Shown: in pieces, positions 23,417 through 31,978 of the stretch
Numbering within the stretch: position 1 is the first letter of the stretch
Layout of the letters: each line of letters begins with the position of its first letter
Assembly (NCBI RefSeq): GCF_013299185.1
Contig: NZ_JAAFKG010000035.1
Span: 1 to 64,000, forward strand
Origin: Microcoleus sp. bin48.metabat.b7b8b9.023
GTDB taxonomy: Bacteria; Cyanobacteriota; Cyanobacteriia; Cyanobacteriales; Microcoleaceae
Length of the DNA: 64,000 nucleotides
Direction of reading: 5' to 3'
Program-made: the position numbers and the translations under genes
Notes under the pieces: model-generated
Seen by the model: the letters and a program-made list of their open reading frames with translations, nothing else
The model's database searches: none
Told to the model about the DNA's origin: nothing

Positions 23417-24946
23417 TCAATCAAGATAATCAAAACTTGCCAGAAAATCAACTACTTTTTGACCCACAGCCAAACTAAATTTACTCTCCTGATTATTTCC
23501 ACTTCGCCGACCAAAATCCTGATGAGACTGCACTGTAAAACTCTCCTGCCCCGAACTAATTAAAATAGTTTGGGTAGGTGACTGAAAAAAGTTTGTTTCC
23601 TGAGAGACATTTATTGTTGTTTCCAGCATTCTTTTCACATCAGTTAAATTAGCCATTGCTGCATTCAATGCTTTAGATAACTGTATTATCCGTTTTTTTT
23701 CTAAATTTTGATTTGCGATAGTTTTGCCAACCGCCACCACATTTTTCTGAGTTTCTAAGGCATCCTTAAAAGGAACAATCGCTAAAAAAGCTGCTGGCAA
23801 TAAATGCTCGTCGCTATCAAATCTAAAAGTCAGAGTTGTCCGGCGATAGCCCACTTCTATATTGGGAGGACGGCTCATGGCTCCGTAATGCTTAGCTATT
23901 TCGCTATAGGTTGTTGCTAAAGTTCTGTTGGCTGAGTGGTCTAAAAGTGCGTCAACCACAATTCGCACCAACCCCGGCGTATGATTTAAAAACTTTCTCG
24001 CTTCAGACGACGAATTAAATTGTTGCACCAAACTGCGATCGCCTGCGGGGCTGATGTCAACCCACTGGCAATTAATATCATCTGCAATGATACCAAATCT
24101 GGGTACCAAATACATTTTTGCTCCAGTTAAAGTTGCCCCGGTCAAATCTGCGCCCACCCAATCTGCATTAATCAAATTGGTTTCTGTCAAATCGGCATGA
24201 ACCAAACTAGCATTGGCTAAATTAGCATTTCTTAAATCTGCTCCGCTGAGGTTAGCTCCACTCAATTTAGTATCGCTCAGATCGGCGCCAGTGAGGTTAG
24301 CTCCGCTTAAATCCGCCCATTTGAGATTAGCTCCGCTCAAATCAGCACCGCTGAGATTCACCTCCTGCAAAGAAGCTTGTCTCAGATCGGCATTGCTCAA
24401 ATTGACGCCGTTAAGTTCTGCCTTCATCAAATCGGCGCCGTGCAAATTAGCGTCTTTAAAGCTAGCTTCTTTTGCTGAAGAACCTCTAAGATTTGCACCG
24501 GAAAGATTCGCACCAGACAGATTAGCTTGTGTCAGTTTTACCTCTCTTAAGTCTGCTTCAGTCATGTTAGCGTTACTGAAGTTAGTCTTGCTAAGTTCGC
24601 AGCGGACTAATTCTCCTCTAATCAGAGATGCTCCAATTAATTGAGCTCCCGTTAAATCCGCTCTGACTAAGTTTGCTACGTTGAGACTAGCTCCGTTTAA
24701 GATTGCCCGCGAGAGATTGGTGCTGCTGAGTCTAGCCACATTCAGGTTAGCTTCGCTCAAGTCAGCTTCGCTCAAGTTAGCGCCGCTGATGTTGGTGACA
24801 AATAAGCTAGCCTGCCTTAAAATTGATTGGCTGAGGTTGATGCGGCTGAGATTAGCTTCATTCAGGTTGATTCCTGTGAAATCTCTGTCACCTTCTGTGT
24901 ATCTTTTGACGAGTTCAAATCGTTTGAGAAGTTCTTCTGCTTCCAT
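23417..24946 (-). CDS. Pentapeptide-repeat protein with unknown C-terminal domain (copy 1)
   Basis: A 509-aa protein. After a short helical start (EELLKRFELVKRYTEGDRDF), residues about 25-275 are A(D/N)LxX pentapeptide repeats that form a right-handed quadrilateral beta-helix. Residues about 285-509 form a domain shared with the next two genes (landmarks: VGYRRTTLTFRFDSDEHLLPA, AIVPFKDALETQKN and FFQSPTQTILISSG). I do not recognise that domain. No signal peptide is visible. This is the last gene of a same-strand tandem triplet. The C-terminal tail (VVDFLASFDYLD) ends in a conserved helix. Confidence 0.85.
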   Translation of the reverse strand: MEAEELLKRFELVKRYTEGDRDFTGINLNEANLSRINLSQSILRQASLFVTNISGANLSEADLSEANLNVARLSSTNLSRAILNGASLNVANLVRADLTGAQLIGASLIRGELVRCELSKTNFSNANMTEADLREVKLTQANLSGANLSGANLRGSSAKEASFKDANLHGADLMKAELNGVNLSNADLRQASLQEVNLSGADLSGANLKWADLSGANLTGADLSDTKLSGANLSGADLRNANLANASLVHADLTETNLINADWVGADLTGATLTGAKMYLVPRFGIIADDINCQWVDISPAGDRSLVQQFNSSSEARKFLNHTPGLVRIVVDALLDHSANRTLATTYSEIAKHYGAMSRPPNIEVGYRRTTLTFRFDSDEHLLPAAFLAIVPFKDALETQKNVVAVGKTIANQNLEKKRIIQLSKALNAAMANLTDVKRMLETTINVSQETNFFQSPTQTILISSGQESFTVQSHQDFGRRSGNNQESKFSLAVGQKVVDFLASFDYLD

Positions 24947-25025
24947 TGTTTTTACCTAGCTGAAAGGGCGATGGACTAACTTTTATGTGGCATTAATATA
25001 AAAAATATAAATAAATTTATATTAT

Positions 25026-26588
25026 TTACTCACCAAGCTGATAAAAGCTTTTGACAAATTCAATCACCGTATTTAGGGGCGGGGTTGTAAATCTTTGGGC
25101 TTTAATTGCCGGCCCGATCGAGGTTTTGTTGACTCCCGGCAAATTGGTCAAGTTTCTGCCAAAGTCTGGGTGATAGTGAACCATCAAAGTTTCGGCGCTG
25201 GAGTTGGCCAGTATGGTTTGGGTAGGCGATTGAAAAAAACTCGACATCGGTTCGCGATCGAGGCGAATCGGCTGCATTTTCATTTCCCCTATTTTTCTAA
25301 TTGTTTTGGTCATGGCGACGTTCAATTGCACTACCAAATTTGAGACTCTGACGCCTAGATTATTGCCGTTTTGGGGTTGAATCATCTTGATCAGAGTAAT
25401 GAGATTTTTTTGAGTAAATGCCGCGTCGCTAAAGGGAATAATGGCAACGAAAGCTGTGGGAAAGAGTTGCTCGTCCTGCTCTATTCTAAATGATATGATT
25501 GTGCGCCGCGAATTAACTTCTATGCTGGGAGGATTGCTCAAACCCGAGTATTGACTGGCAATTTGGCGGTAGGTAGCGGCGAGGACAAAGTTAGCGTCGG
25601 GGTCGAGGGGTCGATCGACAATAATTTGTACTGTCGGCGGTGTAGCATTAAAAAACCGTTGAGATTCTTCTGGGGTAAAGCGCTGAATGTGACTGCGATC
25701 GCCGTTTGGGCTCATATCCACCCAATCGCAGGTTATATCATCGGCTTTCAGATTAAACCTCGACACCGCGTAAATTTTTGCCCCAGTCAGGGCCGCCCCC
25801 GTCAAATCTGCGCCCACCCAATCAGCGTGAGTCAAATTGGCTTGAGTCAAATCCGCGTGTACCAGAGTAGCGTTCAACAGGTTGACGTTGCTCAAATTTG
25901 CCCCGTACAAGTTAGCCCCGCTCAATCTCGCTTCATCGAGGTCAGCACCAGTCAAGTTGGCACCGCTGAGGTCGGCCCACCGGAGATTAGCGCCTCGCAA
26001 GTCAGCGCCGCTGAGGTTGGCTTGAGACAGATTAGCTTGTCTGAGTTCGGCATTGCATAGGTTCACTCCTCGCAAGTCTGCCCTGCTGAGGTCGGCTCTG
26101 TGCAAGTTAACCCGTTCCAAGTTCGCCGCTGTCAGACAAGCGCCTCTCAGGTGAGCCCCGCTGAGGTCGGCTTGCTCTAGATTGGCTTCTCTCAGGGTGG
26201 CCTCTCTCAAATCTGCTTCGCTCAAGTTGGCACCGCTCAAGTTGGCACCGCTGAGGTCAGCTCGGATCAGCTCGGCTCTGATCAATGTAGCTTCGACGAG
26301 TTGGGCTTCGCTGAGGTCGGCCCGAATCAAGTTAGCCACGTTGAGGATAGCGCCGCTGAGGTTGGTTTTGTTGAGGTTGGCAGCGCTGAGTCTGGCAACA
26401 TTGAGTTTGGCTTTTCTCATGTTGGCCCCTGACAGATTGGTGCCGCTCAGGTTGGTGAGGCTCAAGATTGCCTCGCTGAAATTAGCCCCACTCAGATCGA
26501 TCCTGCTGAGATTGGCTTCGCAAAGCAGGATGGCAGTAAAGTCTCTTTCTCCTGCTGCATATTTGGCGATGAGTTCTTCGGCGTCCAT
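25026..26588 (-). CDS. Pentapeptide-repeat protein with unknown C-terminal domain (copy 2)
   Basis: A 520-aa paralogue of its neighbours with the same plan. DAEELIAKYAAGERDF at the start is followed by about 50 pentapeptides (LSGANLSGANL type) to residue about 270. The shared C-terminal domain then includes VNSRRTIISFRIEQDEQLFP, VAIIPFSDAAFTQKN and FFQSPTQTILANSS. The gap to copy 1 is about 80 bp and to copy 3 about 96 bp, so an operon is likely. Function unknown. The strong GC-rich antisense frames along it are artefacts of the repeat. Confidence 0.85.
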   Translation of the reverse strand: MDAEELIAKYAAGERDFTAILLCEANLSRIDLSGANFSEAILSLTNLSGTNLSGANMRKAKLNVARLSAANLNKTNLSGAILNVANLIRADLSEAQLVEATLIRAELIRADLSGANLSGANLSEADLREATLREANLEQADLSGAHLRGACLTAANLERVNLHRADLSRADLRGVNLCNAELRQANLSQANLSGADLRGANLRWADLSGANLTGADLDEARLSGANLYGANLSNVNLLNATLVHADLTQANLTHADWVGADLTGAALTGAKIYAVSRFNLKADDITCDWVDMSPNGDRSHIQRFTPEESQRFFNATPPTVQIIVDRPLDPDANFVLAATYRQIASQYSGLSNPPSIEVNSRRTIISFRIEQDEQLFPTAFVAIIPFSDAAFTQKNLITLIKMIQPQNGNNLGVRVSNLVVQLNVAMTKTIRKIGEMKMQPIRLDREPMSSFFQSPTQTILANSSAETLMVHYHPDFGRNLTNLPGVNKTSIGPAIKAQRFTTPPLNTVIEFVKSFYQLGE

Positions 26589-26684
26589 GCTTTTGACTTT
26601 CCCTGATGTGTTAGGTAGAACAAAGCTTTGTTATGCCAACCTTTAAAATAGAATAAGCATTTTTTGTAACTTCATGCAATATGC

Positions 26685-28247
26685 CTAGACATCTATATTG
26701 TGGAAGCCTTTTATAAAATCCAAAATGCTGGCGATATTAGCTTGACCCAATTTTGTGCCCTCAGCTAACTTGCCTGCGCTGGAGTTGCTGGGATCGTATT
26801 TTTTAATCAGGCGCTTGCCGAAGGCTGGGTGGTGATATACGCTGAGTCTTTGGTCGCGGGAGTTGATTAGGAGCATCTGTGTAGGAATTTGAAAAAAATT
26901 GATGCTTTCACCGATTTTGGGAAAAGAACTGGAAATTTTGATTTGGTCTACTTTGCTGATAGCTTGGTTGAGAGCTTTGCTGCATAACTGGACGTGTTTG
27001 GATTCTTTGACGCTAAGTTTGCCTGCATCGTGGGATTGAATCATTTTCATCAAAGCTATCAAGTTTTTCTGAGTTATAGCACCGTCGTTAAAAGGAATAA
27101 TGGCAACGTAGGCCGTGGCAAATAATTTATCATCGCTGTCCATTTTAAAGGCGAGTACGGTGCGCCTGGAGCTGACTTCTATCGTGGGTGGCTGACTTAA
27201 ACTCGGGTATTGTTGGGCAATTTGGTAATAAGTTGCAGCTAGGGCAAAATGAGCGCCTTGGTCTAAGGGCGAGTCAATTACAATCCGAACTGTGGGTAAG
27301 GTTTCGTGAAAAAATTCGTGGGTTCCTCCAGAGTTCAACCAGTAAATTTGACTGTGGTCGCCGTTGGGGCTCAGGTCAACCCACTTGCAGGTCATGCCTT
27401 CGGTTTTGATGCCGAGCCGCGAAACTGCGTGGAGTTTGGCTCCGGTTAGGGTGGCTCCGGTTAAGTCGGCTCCCACCCAGTCGGCGCGGATCAGATAGGC
27501 GTTTGACAGGTCGGCGTGAACTAAACTGGCATTGAGCAAGTTGGCGTGGCAGAGGTCGGCTCGGCTGAGGTCGGCGCCGCTCAATTTGGCTTCGCTGAGG
27601 TCGGCCCAGCGCAGGTTGCAGCCGCTGAGGATGGCCCAGCGCAAATTAACGCCGCTGAGGTCGGCTCCGCTGAGTATGGCTTGAGTGAGGTTGGCTTGTC
27701 GGAGTTCGGTACCTCGCAAGTCCGCACCGCTGAGGTCGGCTCGGCTGAGGTCGGCGCCTTGCAGGTTGGCTTGTTCGAGGTTGGCTTCTGTCAAGCACGC
27801 ACCACTGAGGTGAGCGCCTCGAAGGTTGGCTTGAGTGAGGTTGGCTCCTCGGAGCGTTGCTTCGGTGAGTGTGGCGCCGCTGAGATTGGCCTCACTGAGG
27901 TTGGCTCCGCTGAGTTCGGCCCGAATTAGCTCGGCTCTGATCAGTTTAGCTCCTGTGAGTATGGCTTTTTTGAGGTCAACTCGCACTAGGTAGGCGACGT
28001 TGAGGTCGGCGTCGGTGAGGTTGGCGCCGCCGAGATGGGCGCCGCTGAGTCTGGCGATGTTGAGTTTGGCACCGGTGAGGTTGGTTTTGCTGAGGTTAGC
28101 TCCGCTTAGGTTTGCTACACTCAGATTCGCACCTGTGAGGTTGGCTCCGCTCAAGTTGACGCCGCTGAGGTTGGCCTCAGTCAGGTTGATTCCGACAAAG
28201 TTTCTTTCTCCGGCGGCATATTTTTTCAGGAGTTCCTCGACTGTCAT
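26685..28247 (-). CDS. Pentapeptide-repeat protein with unknown C-terminal domain (copy 3)
   Basis: A 520-aa protein and the first gene of the triplet in transcription order. The start TVEELLKKYAAGERNF is followed by pentapeptides to residue about 270. The C-terminal domain has VSSRRTVLAFKMDSDDKLF, AIIPFNDGAITQKN and FFQIPTQMLLINSRD. Like its paralogues it carries WVDLSPNGDHS just after the repeats, the junction motif of the family. Its upstream region is the right end of a deleted IS605-type element. Confidence 0.85.
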   Translation of the reverse strand: MTVEELLKKYAAGERNFVGINLTEANLSGVNLSGANLTGANLSVANLSGANLSKTNLTGAKLNIARLSGAHLGGANLTDADLNVAYLVRVDLKKAILTGAKLIRAELIRAELSGANLSEANLSGATLTEATLRGANLTQANLRGAHLSGACLTEANLEQANLQGADLSRADLSGADLRGTELRQANLTQAILSGADLSGVNLRWAILSGCNLRWADLSEAKLSGADLSRADLCHANLLNASLVHADLSNAYLIRADWVGADLTGATLTGAKLHAVSRLGIKTEGMTCKWVDLSPNGDHSQIYWLNSGGTHEFFHETLPTVRIVIDSPLDQGAHFALAATYYQIAQQYPSLSQPPTIEVSSRRTVLAFKMDSDDKLFATAYVAIIPFNDGAITQKNLIALMKMIQSHDAGKLSVKESKHVQLCSKALNQAISKVDQIKISSSFPKIGESINFFQIPTQMLLINSRDQRLSVYHHPAFGKRLIKKYDPSNSSAGKLAEGTKLGQANIASILDFIKGFHNIDV

Positions 28248-28275
28248 GGGGCGGTACCGTATCGAAATATCCCCA

Positions 28276-28738
28276 TTTTATTGCTATTGACACTCCCCGC
28301 CGTAAAACGGATGGGGATTCTTAAGAGATTTTGACTCTTAATGGCTGGGTTCTGGCACCCTCTAGACAGTCCGGTAAAACCATTCTGCTTACTTTTGCGA
28401 CCAGTAATTACAGCCTCATTACAATCCGGGTTAACCAAATGTCCGTCCTTAGTCCGATACAAACCCCGTTTAACTAGCTTGCCAGAAAACTGGTAAGTTA
28501 CGGGATTGTTAGCATTGAAAACAGGCAAATCGTCCTCATCCAATGCGCTAGCCTTACTGGTATGCGATTCTTCCTGTTCTCGACCAAACCATAGCGCTCG
28601 CACAACGCTTTCAGCTTGCTTCTCAATCCGTGAAAAGGAATTTGGACAAAGTTTTGATTGTTGGCGAAAGTTGGTTTTAATCCGAAAATTTTCTTGTCAA
28701 GCCGTCAAGCGAAGGACGGGGTTTCAAACCCATTTTTT
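28276..28738 (-). mobile_element. Internally deleted IS200/IS605-family element
   Basis: On the minus strand the left end is GGGTTTGAAACCCCGTCCTT near 28730 and the right end is AAGAATCCCCATCCG...GCGGGGAGTGTCAA near 28288-28322. The left-end and right-end types match the elements at 58.1 and 59.3 kb. Only the C-terminal third of tnpB remains between them. The left end stops 1-4 bp before the tyrA start codon. Confidence 0.75.
28300..28658 (-). pseudogene. TnpB remnant, C-terminal third with frameshift
   Basis: NQNFVQIPFHGLRSKLKALC in one frame passes, after a frameshift near 28600, into ESHTSKASALDEDDLPVF and RGLYRTKDGHLVNPDCNEA. The pair TSKAS-LD and RGLY-DG-N-D are the RuvC-III and zinc-finger-side landmarks of TnpB RNA-guided nucleases, the ancestors of Cas12. 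The N-terminal two thirds and the catalytic DED core are missing, so it cannot act. Confidence 0.8.
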
Positions 28739-28741
28739 ATG

Positions 28742-29581
28742 ATGAATATCGGTATTGTAGGACTTGGTTTAATTGGTGGCTCGATCGCTCTGGATTTACG
28801 ATCGCGCGGGTTTAATATTGTTGGGGTTTCGAGTCGCCAACAGACTTGCGATCGGGCGCAAGCCAGAGGTGTTGTCTCTGAAGCCAGCATACACCTGTCT
28901 TTGATGGCAACAGCGGATTTGGTTTTTATTTGCACGCCCTTAGGAGCGATCGAGCCGATCGTCCAAAAATTAATTCCCCATCTTTCCCCTGATGCGATTG
29001 TAACCGATGTCGGTTCGGTAAAAACTCCCATTGTCGAGGCTGTGTCCGCTGTGTGGCCGAATTTTGTGGGGGGACACCCGATGGCGGGGACTGCTGAAAG
29101 CGGGATTGAGGCGGCGGTGAGGGATTTGTTTGTGGGGCGGCCCTATGTGGTGACTCCGACTGCACAGACTCCGGCGCAGTCAGTGGAGAAGGTTGAGGAA
29201 ATTGCACGGTTGTTGGGTGCTAAAGTTTATCGGTGCGGCCCTCAAGAACACGATCGAGCTGTGGCTTGGATTTCTCATTTGCCGATAATGGCTAGCGCGA
29301 CGCTGGTGGCTGCGTGCGATCGAGAGGGCGATCGAGATATTGTGAATTTAGCCCAAAATTTGGCGAGTTCCGGTTTTCGGGACACCAGCCGCGTAGGGGG
29401 CGGCAACCCCGAGCTAGGAGTGATGGTGGCCAAGTACAATCGAGAGCAATTATTGCGATCGCTCTCTATTTACCGCGACAGTCTCGACGAATTCATCAGC
29501 GATATCGAAGCCGAAGATTGGCAAGCTCTAGAACAGAAGCTGAAGCTGACTCAGCAAGCCAGAGATAATTACAACTTGTGA
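28742..29581 (+). CDS. tyrA: Prephenate/arogenate dehydrogenase TyrA
   Basis: A 279-aa NAD(P)-dependent dehydrogenase of tyrosine synthesis; in cyanobacteria it is usually an arogenate dehydrogenase using NADP. The nucleotide-binding motif is NIGIVGLGLIGGSIA. Then come VFICTPLGAI, VTDVGSVKTPI, GGHPMAGTAESG (active-site His), and HDRAVAWISHLP, whose His is conserved. ATG 28742 or 28739 is the start; a longer in-frame start at 28658 would encode transposon sequence. No clear ribosome binding site is visible because the transposon left end lies directly upstream. Confidence 0.93.
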   Translation: MNIGIVGLGLIGGSIALDLRSRGFNIVGVSSRQQTCDRAQARGVVSEASIHLSLMATADLVFICTPLGAIEPIVQKLIPHLSPDAIVTDVGSVKTPIVEAVSAVWPNFVGGHPMAGTAESGIEAAVRDLFVGRPYVVTPTAQTPAQSVEKVEEIARLLGAKVYRCGPQEHDRAVAWISHLPIMASATLVAACDREGDRDIVNLAQNLASSGFRDTSRVGGGNPELGVMVAKYNREQLLRSLSIYRDSLDEFISDIEAEDWQALEQKLKLTQQARDNYNL

Positions 29582-29648
29582 GCCCAAAATTGCTGAAAAC
29601 TGTCCCCGCCTCCATTATGATTTGTGGACGCCTATATATTGAGTTTCA

Positions 29649-31484
29649 ATGTACACTTATTCTCGGCTGAAGCGGGTTTTACTGGGTGAATCTCTCCCCA
29701 CCAGCGCATCTGTTCACGAACGGCTGAACAACGCTACAGGACTAGCTGTTCTTGCTTCCGATGCACTTTCTTCTGTGGCCTACGCTACTCAAGAAACTCT
29801 CCTGGTGCTGTTACTAGCAGGGAGCAGCAGCTTGAGTTTATCGCTGCCGATTTCGGGAATTATTGTTTTACTGTTGGCGATCGTGGCGCTGTCTTACCGA
29901 CAGACAATAAAAGCGTACCCCAACGGTGGCGGCGCTTACATTGTGGCGCGAGAAAACTTAGGTATTTATCCCGGTTTGATCGCAGCGGCTTCGCTGATGA
30001 TTGACTACATCCTCACCGTAACAGTCAGTATTTCCGCTGGTATTGCCGCCTTGACTTCCGCAGTTCCCTCGTTGCTGCCCTATACCGTTGAACTGTGCTT
30101 AGTTTGTATTGTCCTGATCATGTTTGCCAATCTCAGAGGACTGCGGGAATCTGGCAAGATATTTATGGTTCCCACCTATGCGTTTATCGTGGGCATTTTT
30201 ATCTTGATTGGCTGCGGTTTATTCCAACAGGCAACAGGTCATGTTTTGCCAGCATTAGAAAACATTCCAGCTAAGGAACCTTTGGGATTGTTTCTGATCG
30301 CGCGCGCCTTTGCCGCGGGCTGTACAGCCCTGACTGGAGTTGAAGCTATATCGGATGGAGTGTTGGCTTTTAAGCCTCCTGAATGGAAGAATGCGCGCCT
30401 GACTTTAACTTATTTGGGGGTAATTCTAGGAGTGATGTTTTTGGGAATTAGTTACTTAGCTAATGTCTATCATGTGATTCCTACTGAAAATGAAACACTC
30501 CTTTCTGTCTTAGGAAAAGATATTTTTGGAGTCGGTATATTTTATTACTATTTGCAGGCAGCAACTCTGCTGATTTTGCTGTTGGCTGCGAATACGAGTT
30601 ATGCGGATTTTCCGCGACTTTGTTATTTTTTGGCGCGGGACGGGTATTTGCCGAGGCAGTTGTCGCTGTTGGGCGATCGGCTAGTTTATTCTAATGGCAT
30701 TAATTTGCTCAGCCTCTGCGCGGCTCTGTTAATTATCATCTTCCGAGGCGATACCACCGCAGTAATTCCGCTGTATGCGGTTGGAGTTTTCACTTCTTTT
30801 ACTCTCTCTCAATCGGGAATGGTGATTCATTGGTTTAAAGAGCGAGGTAAAGGTTGGCAAGCTAGTGCTGCGATGAACGGTATTGGTGCAGTGGCAACAA
30901 CGGGGGTTTTGGCTGTAATTATTGCGACAAAATTCCTTTTGGGAGCTTGGGTTGTGGTAGTCACTATTCCGATTGTAGTCAGTCTGTTTTTAGCAATTCA
31001 CCGCCACTATCGTTATGTAGCGGCTCGCTTGAGCATTCAGGGAATAGAACCTATATCTTATCCTCCCAGACCTAAAGTTAAGCTGGTGAAACATCCGGCG
31101 GTGGTGTTAGTTGGCCAGTTGCACCGGGGAACTTTTGATGCCTTGGATTACGCTCGTTTAATTGCTGATGAGGTTGTGGCGGTTCACGTAGATATAGGTT
31201 TGACAGATAGAGCAAAACTGCAAGCGGCTTGGCAAGATTTGCAATCTGACATTCCCCTAGAAATTCTGGAATCGCCTTACCGTTCTGTTGGTGAGGCTTT
31301 AACTCACTTTTTGACTTTGTTTGAAGAGCAACGCCCGGGAGTTTTCTTAACGCTAATTATTCCGGCTTTTGTGACGAAAAATTGGTGGGAGGGACTGCTG
31401 CACAATCAAACTGCTTTCTTTTTGAAGGCGGCTTTGCTGGCTAAAAAAAGTCGGGTTGTGACAACGGTTAGATATTATCTGTAA
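29649..31484 (+). CDS. KimA-like potassium/proton symporter (APC/KUP superfamily)
   Basis: A 611-aa membrane transporter with about 12 helices (residues about 30-440) and a C-terminal cytosolic domain of about 170 residues. Several blocks resemble Bacillus KimA (YdaO), a high-affinity K+ importer: ASDALSSVAYATQE, KAYPNGGGAYIVARENLG, ALTGVEAISDGV and LYAVGVFTSFTLSQSGM. The C-terminal part has AVHVDIGLTD and LHNQTAFFLKAALL. Amino-acid permeases of the same superfamily are the main alternative. No c-di-AMP riboswitch fits in the 67-bp leader. The gene follows tyrA on the same strand. Confidence 0.8.
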   Translation: MYTYSRLKRVLLGESLPTSASVHERLNNATGLAVLASDALSSVAYATQETLLVLLLAGSSSLSLSLPISGIIVLLLAIVALSYRQTIKAYPNGGGAYIVARENLGIYPGLIAAASLMIDYILTVTVSISAGIAALTSAVPSLLPYTVELCLVCIVLIMFANLRGLRESGKIFMVPTYAFIVGIFILIGCGLFQQATGHVLPALENIPAKEPLGLFLIARAFAAGCTALTGVEAISDGVLAFKPPEWKNARLTLTYLGVILGVMFLGISYLANVYHVIPTENETLLSVLGKDIFGVGIFYYYLQAATLLILLLAANTSYADFPRLCYFLARDGYLPRQLSLLGDRLVYSNGINLLSLCAALLIIIFRGDTTAVIPLYAVGVFTSFTLSQSGMVIHWFKERGKGWQASAAMNGIGAVATTGVLAVIIATKFLLGAWVVVVTIPIVVSLFLAIHRHYRYVAARLSIQGIEPISYPPRPKVKLVKHPAVVLVGQLHRGTFDALDYARLIADEVVAVHVDIGLTDRAKLQAAWQDLQSDIPLEILESPYRSVGEALTHFLTLFEEQRPGVFLTLIIPAFVTKNWWEGLLHNQTAFFLKAALLAKKSRVVTTVRYYL

Positions 31485-31509
31485 ACTATGAAAACAGGAA
31501 TTATTGAGG

Positions 31510-31815
31510 AGACTGTGGGAAAAGAAACCGGGTTTCTGACAAGAGACCTCTTGCAAAAGTCAAATTTACCCCGCGCAAGTCCCCCCTCCCGCGGGGGGAA
31601 ACAAGAATAATCTTGCTCCCTCCCCTTAATAAGGGGAGGGTTGGGATGGGGTGCTTTGGATTTTTGCAAGAGTTCTAATAATTTTTGTGTGTTTGCGAAG
31701 TATCTAAGCAGAAACCCTGTTTCTAATACTCGCTGGGAAAAGAAACCGGGTTTCTGACAAAAATTTTGTGTGTTTGCGAAGTATCTAGGCAGAAACCCGG
31801 TTTCTGATACTCGCT
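31510..31815. repeat. Cluster of dispersed repeats (GAAACCGGGTTTC and CCCTCCCC types)
   Basis: GAAACCGGGTTTCTGACA-type palindromes occur near 31525, 31742 and 31791, within a partly duplicated block containing TGTGTTTGCGAAGTATCTA. A CCCTCCCCTTAATAAGGGGA hairpin (family C) lies at 31618-31640. No gene is visible in 31485-31978. Confidence 0.75.
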
Positions 31816-31820
31816 GGAAG

Positions 31821-31843
31821 TTGACATATCAAAAATGATATGT
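31821..31843 (+). promoter_or_regulatory. Palindrome over a -35-like box upstream of rtcB
   Basis: ACATATCA-AAAA-TGATATGT (31824-31843) has perfect 8-bp arms and overlaps TTGACA (31821-31826). It is a plausible repressor or activator site about 135 bp before rtcB. The cognate regulator is unknown. Confidence 0.35.
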
Positions 31844-31978
31844 GAGAATTGTAATAAGTAGAAAAGTTGCCTTCAACTTGTCTCTAAAAAGATTGCGGCT
31901 GCTGAACCAAAGTCTTTTACGAACTACAACATCTCTTCAATTTGTGGGGGTTGCACTGCAACCCGCAACAGACTACTT

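Noticed and set aside
24213-24959. Antisense ORFs opposite the pentapeptide genes (also 25551-26646, 27546-28290)
   Set aside because: They are Leu/Ser/Ala- or Gly/Val-rich shadows caused by the repeated ANL codons on the other strand.
29582-29648. c-di-AMP (ydaO) riboswitch before the KimA-like gene
   Set aside because: The 67-bp gap is too short for this riboswitch and has no matching motif.
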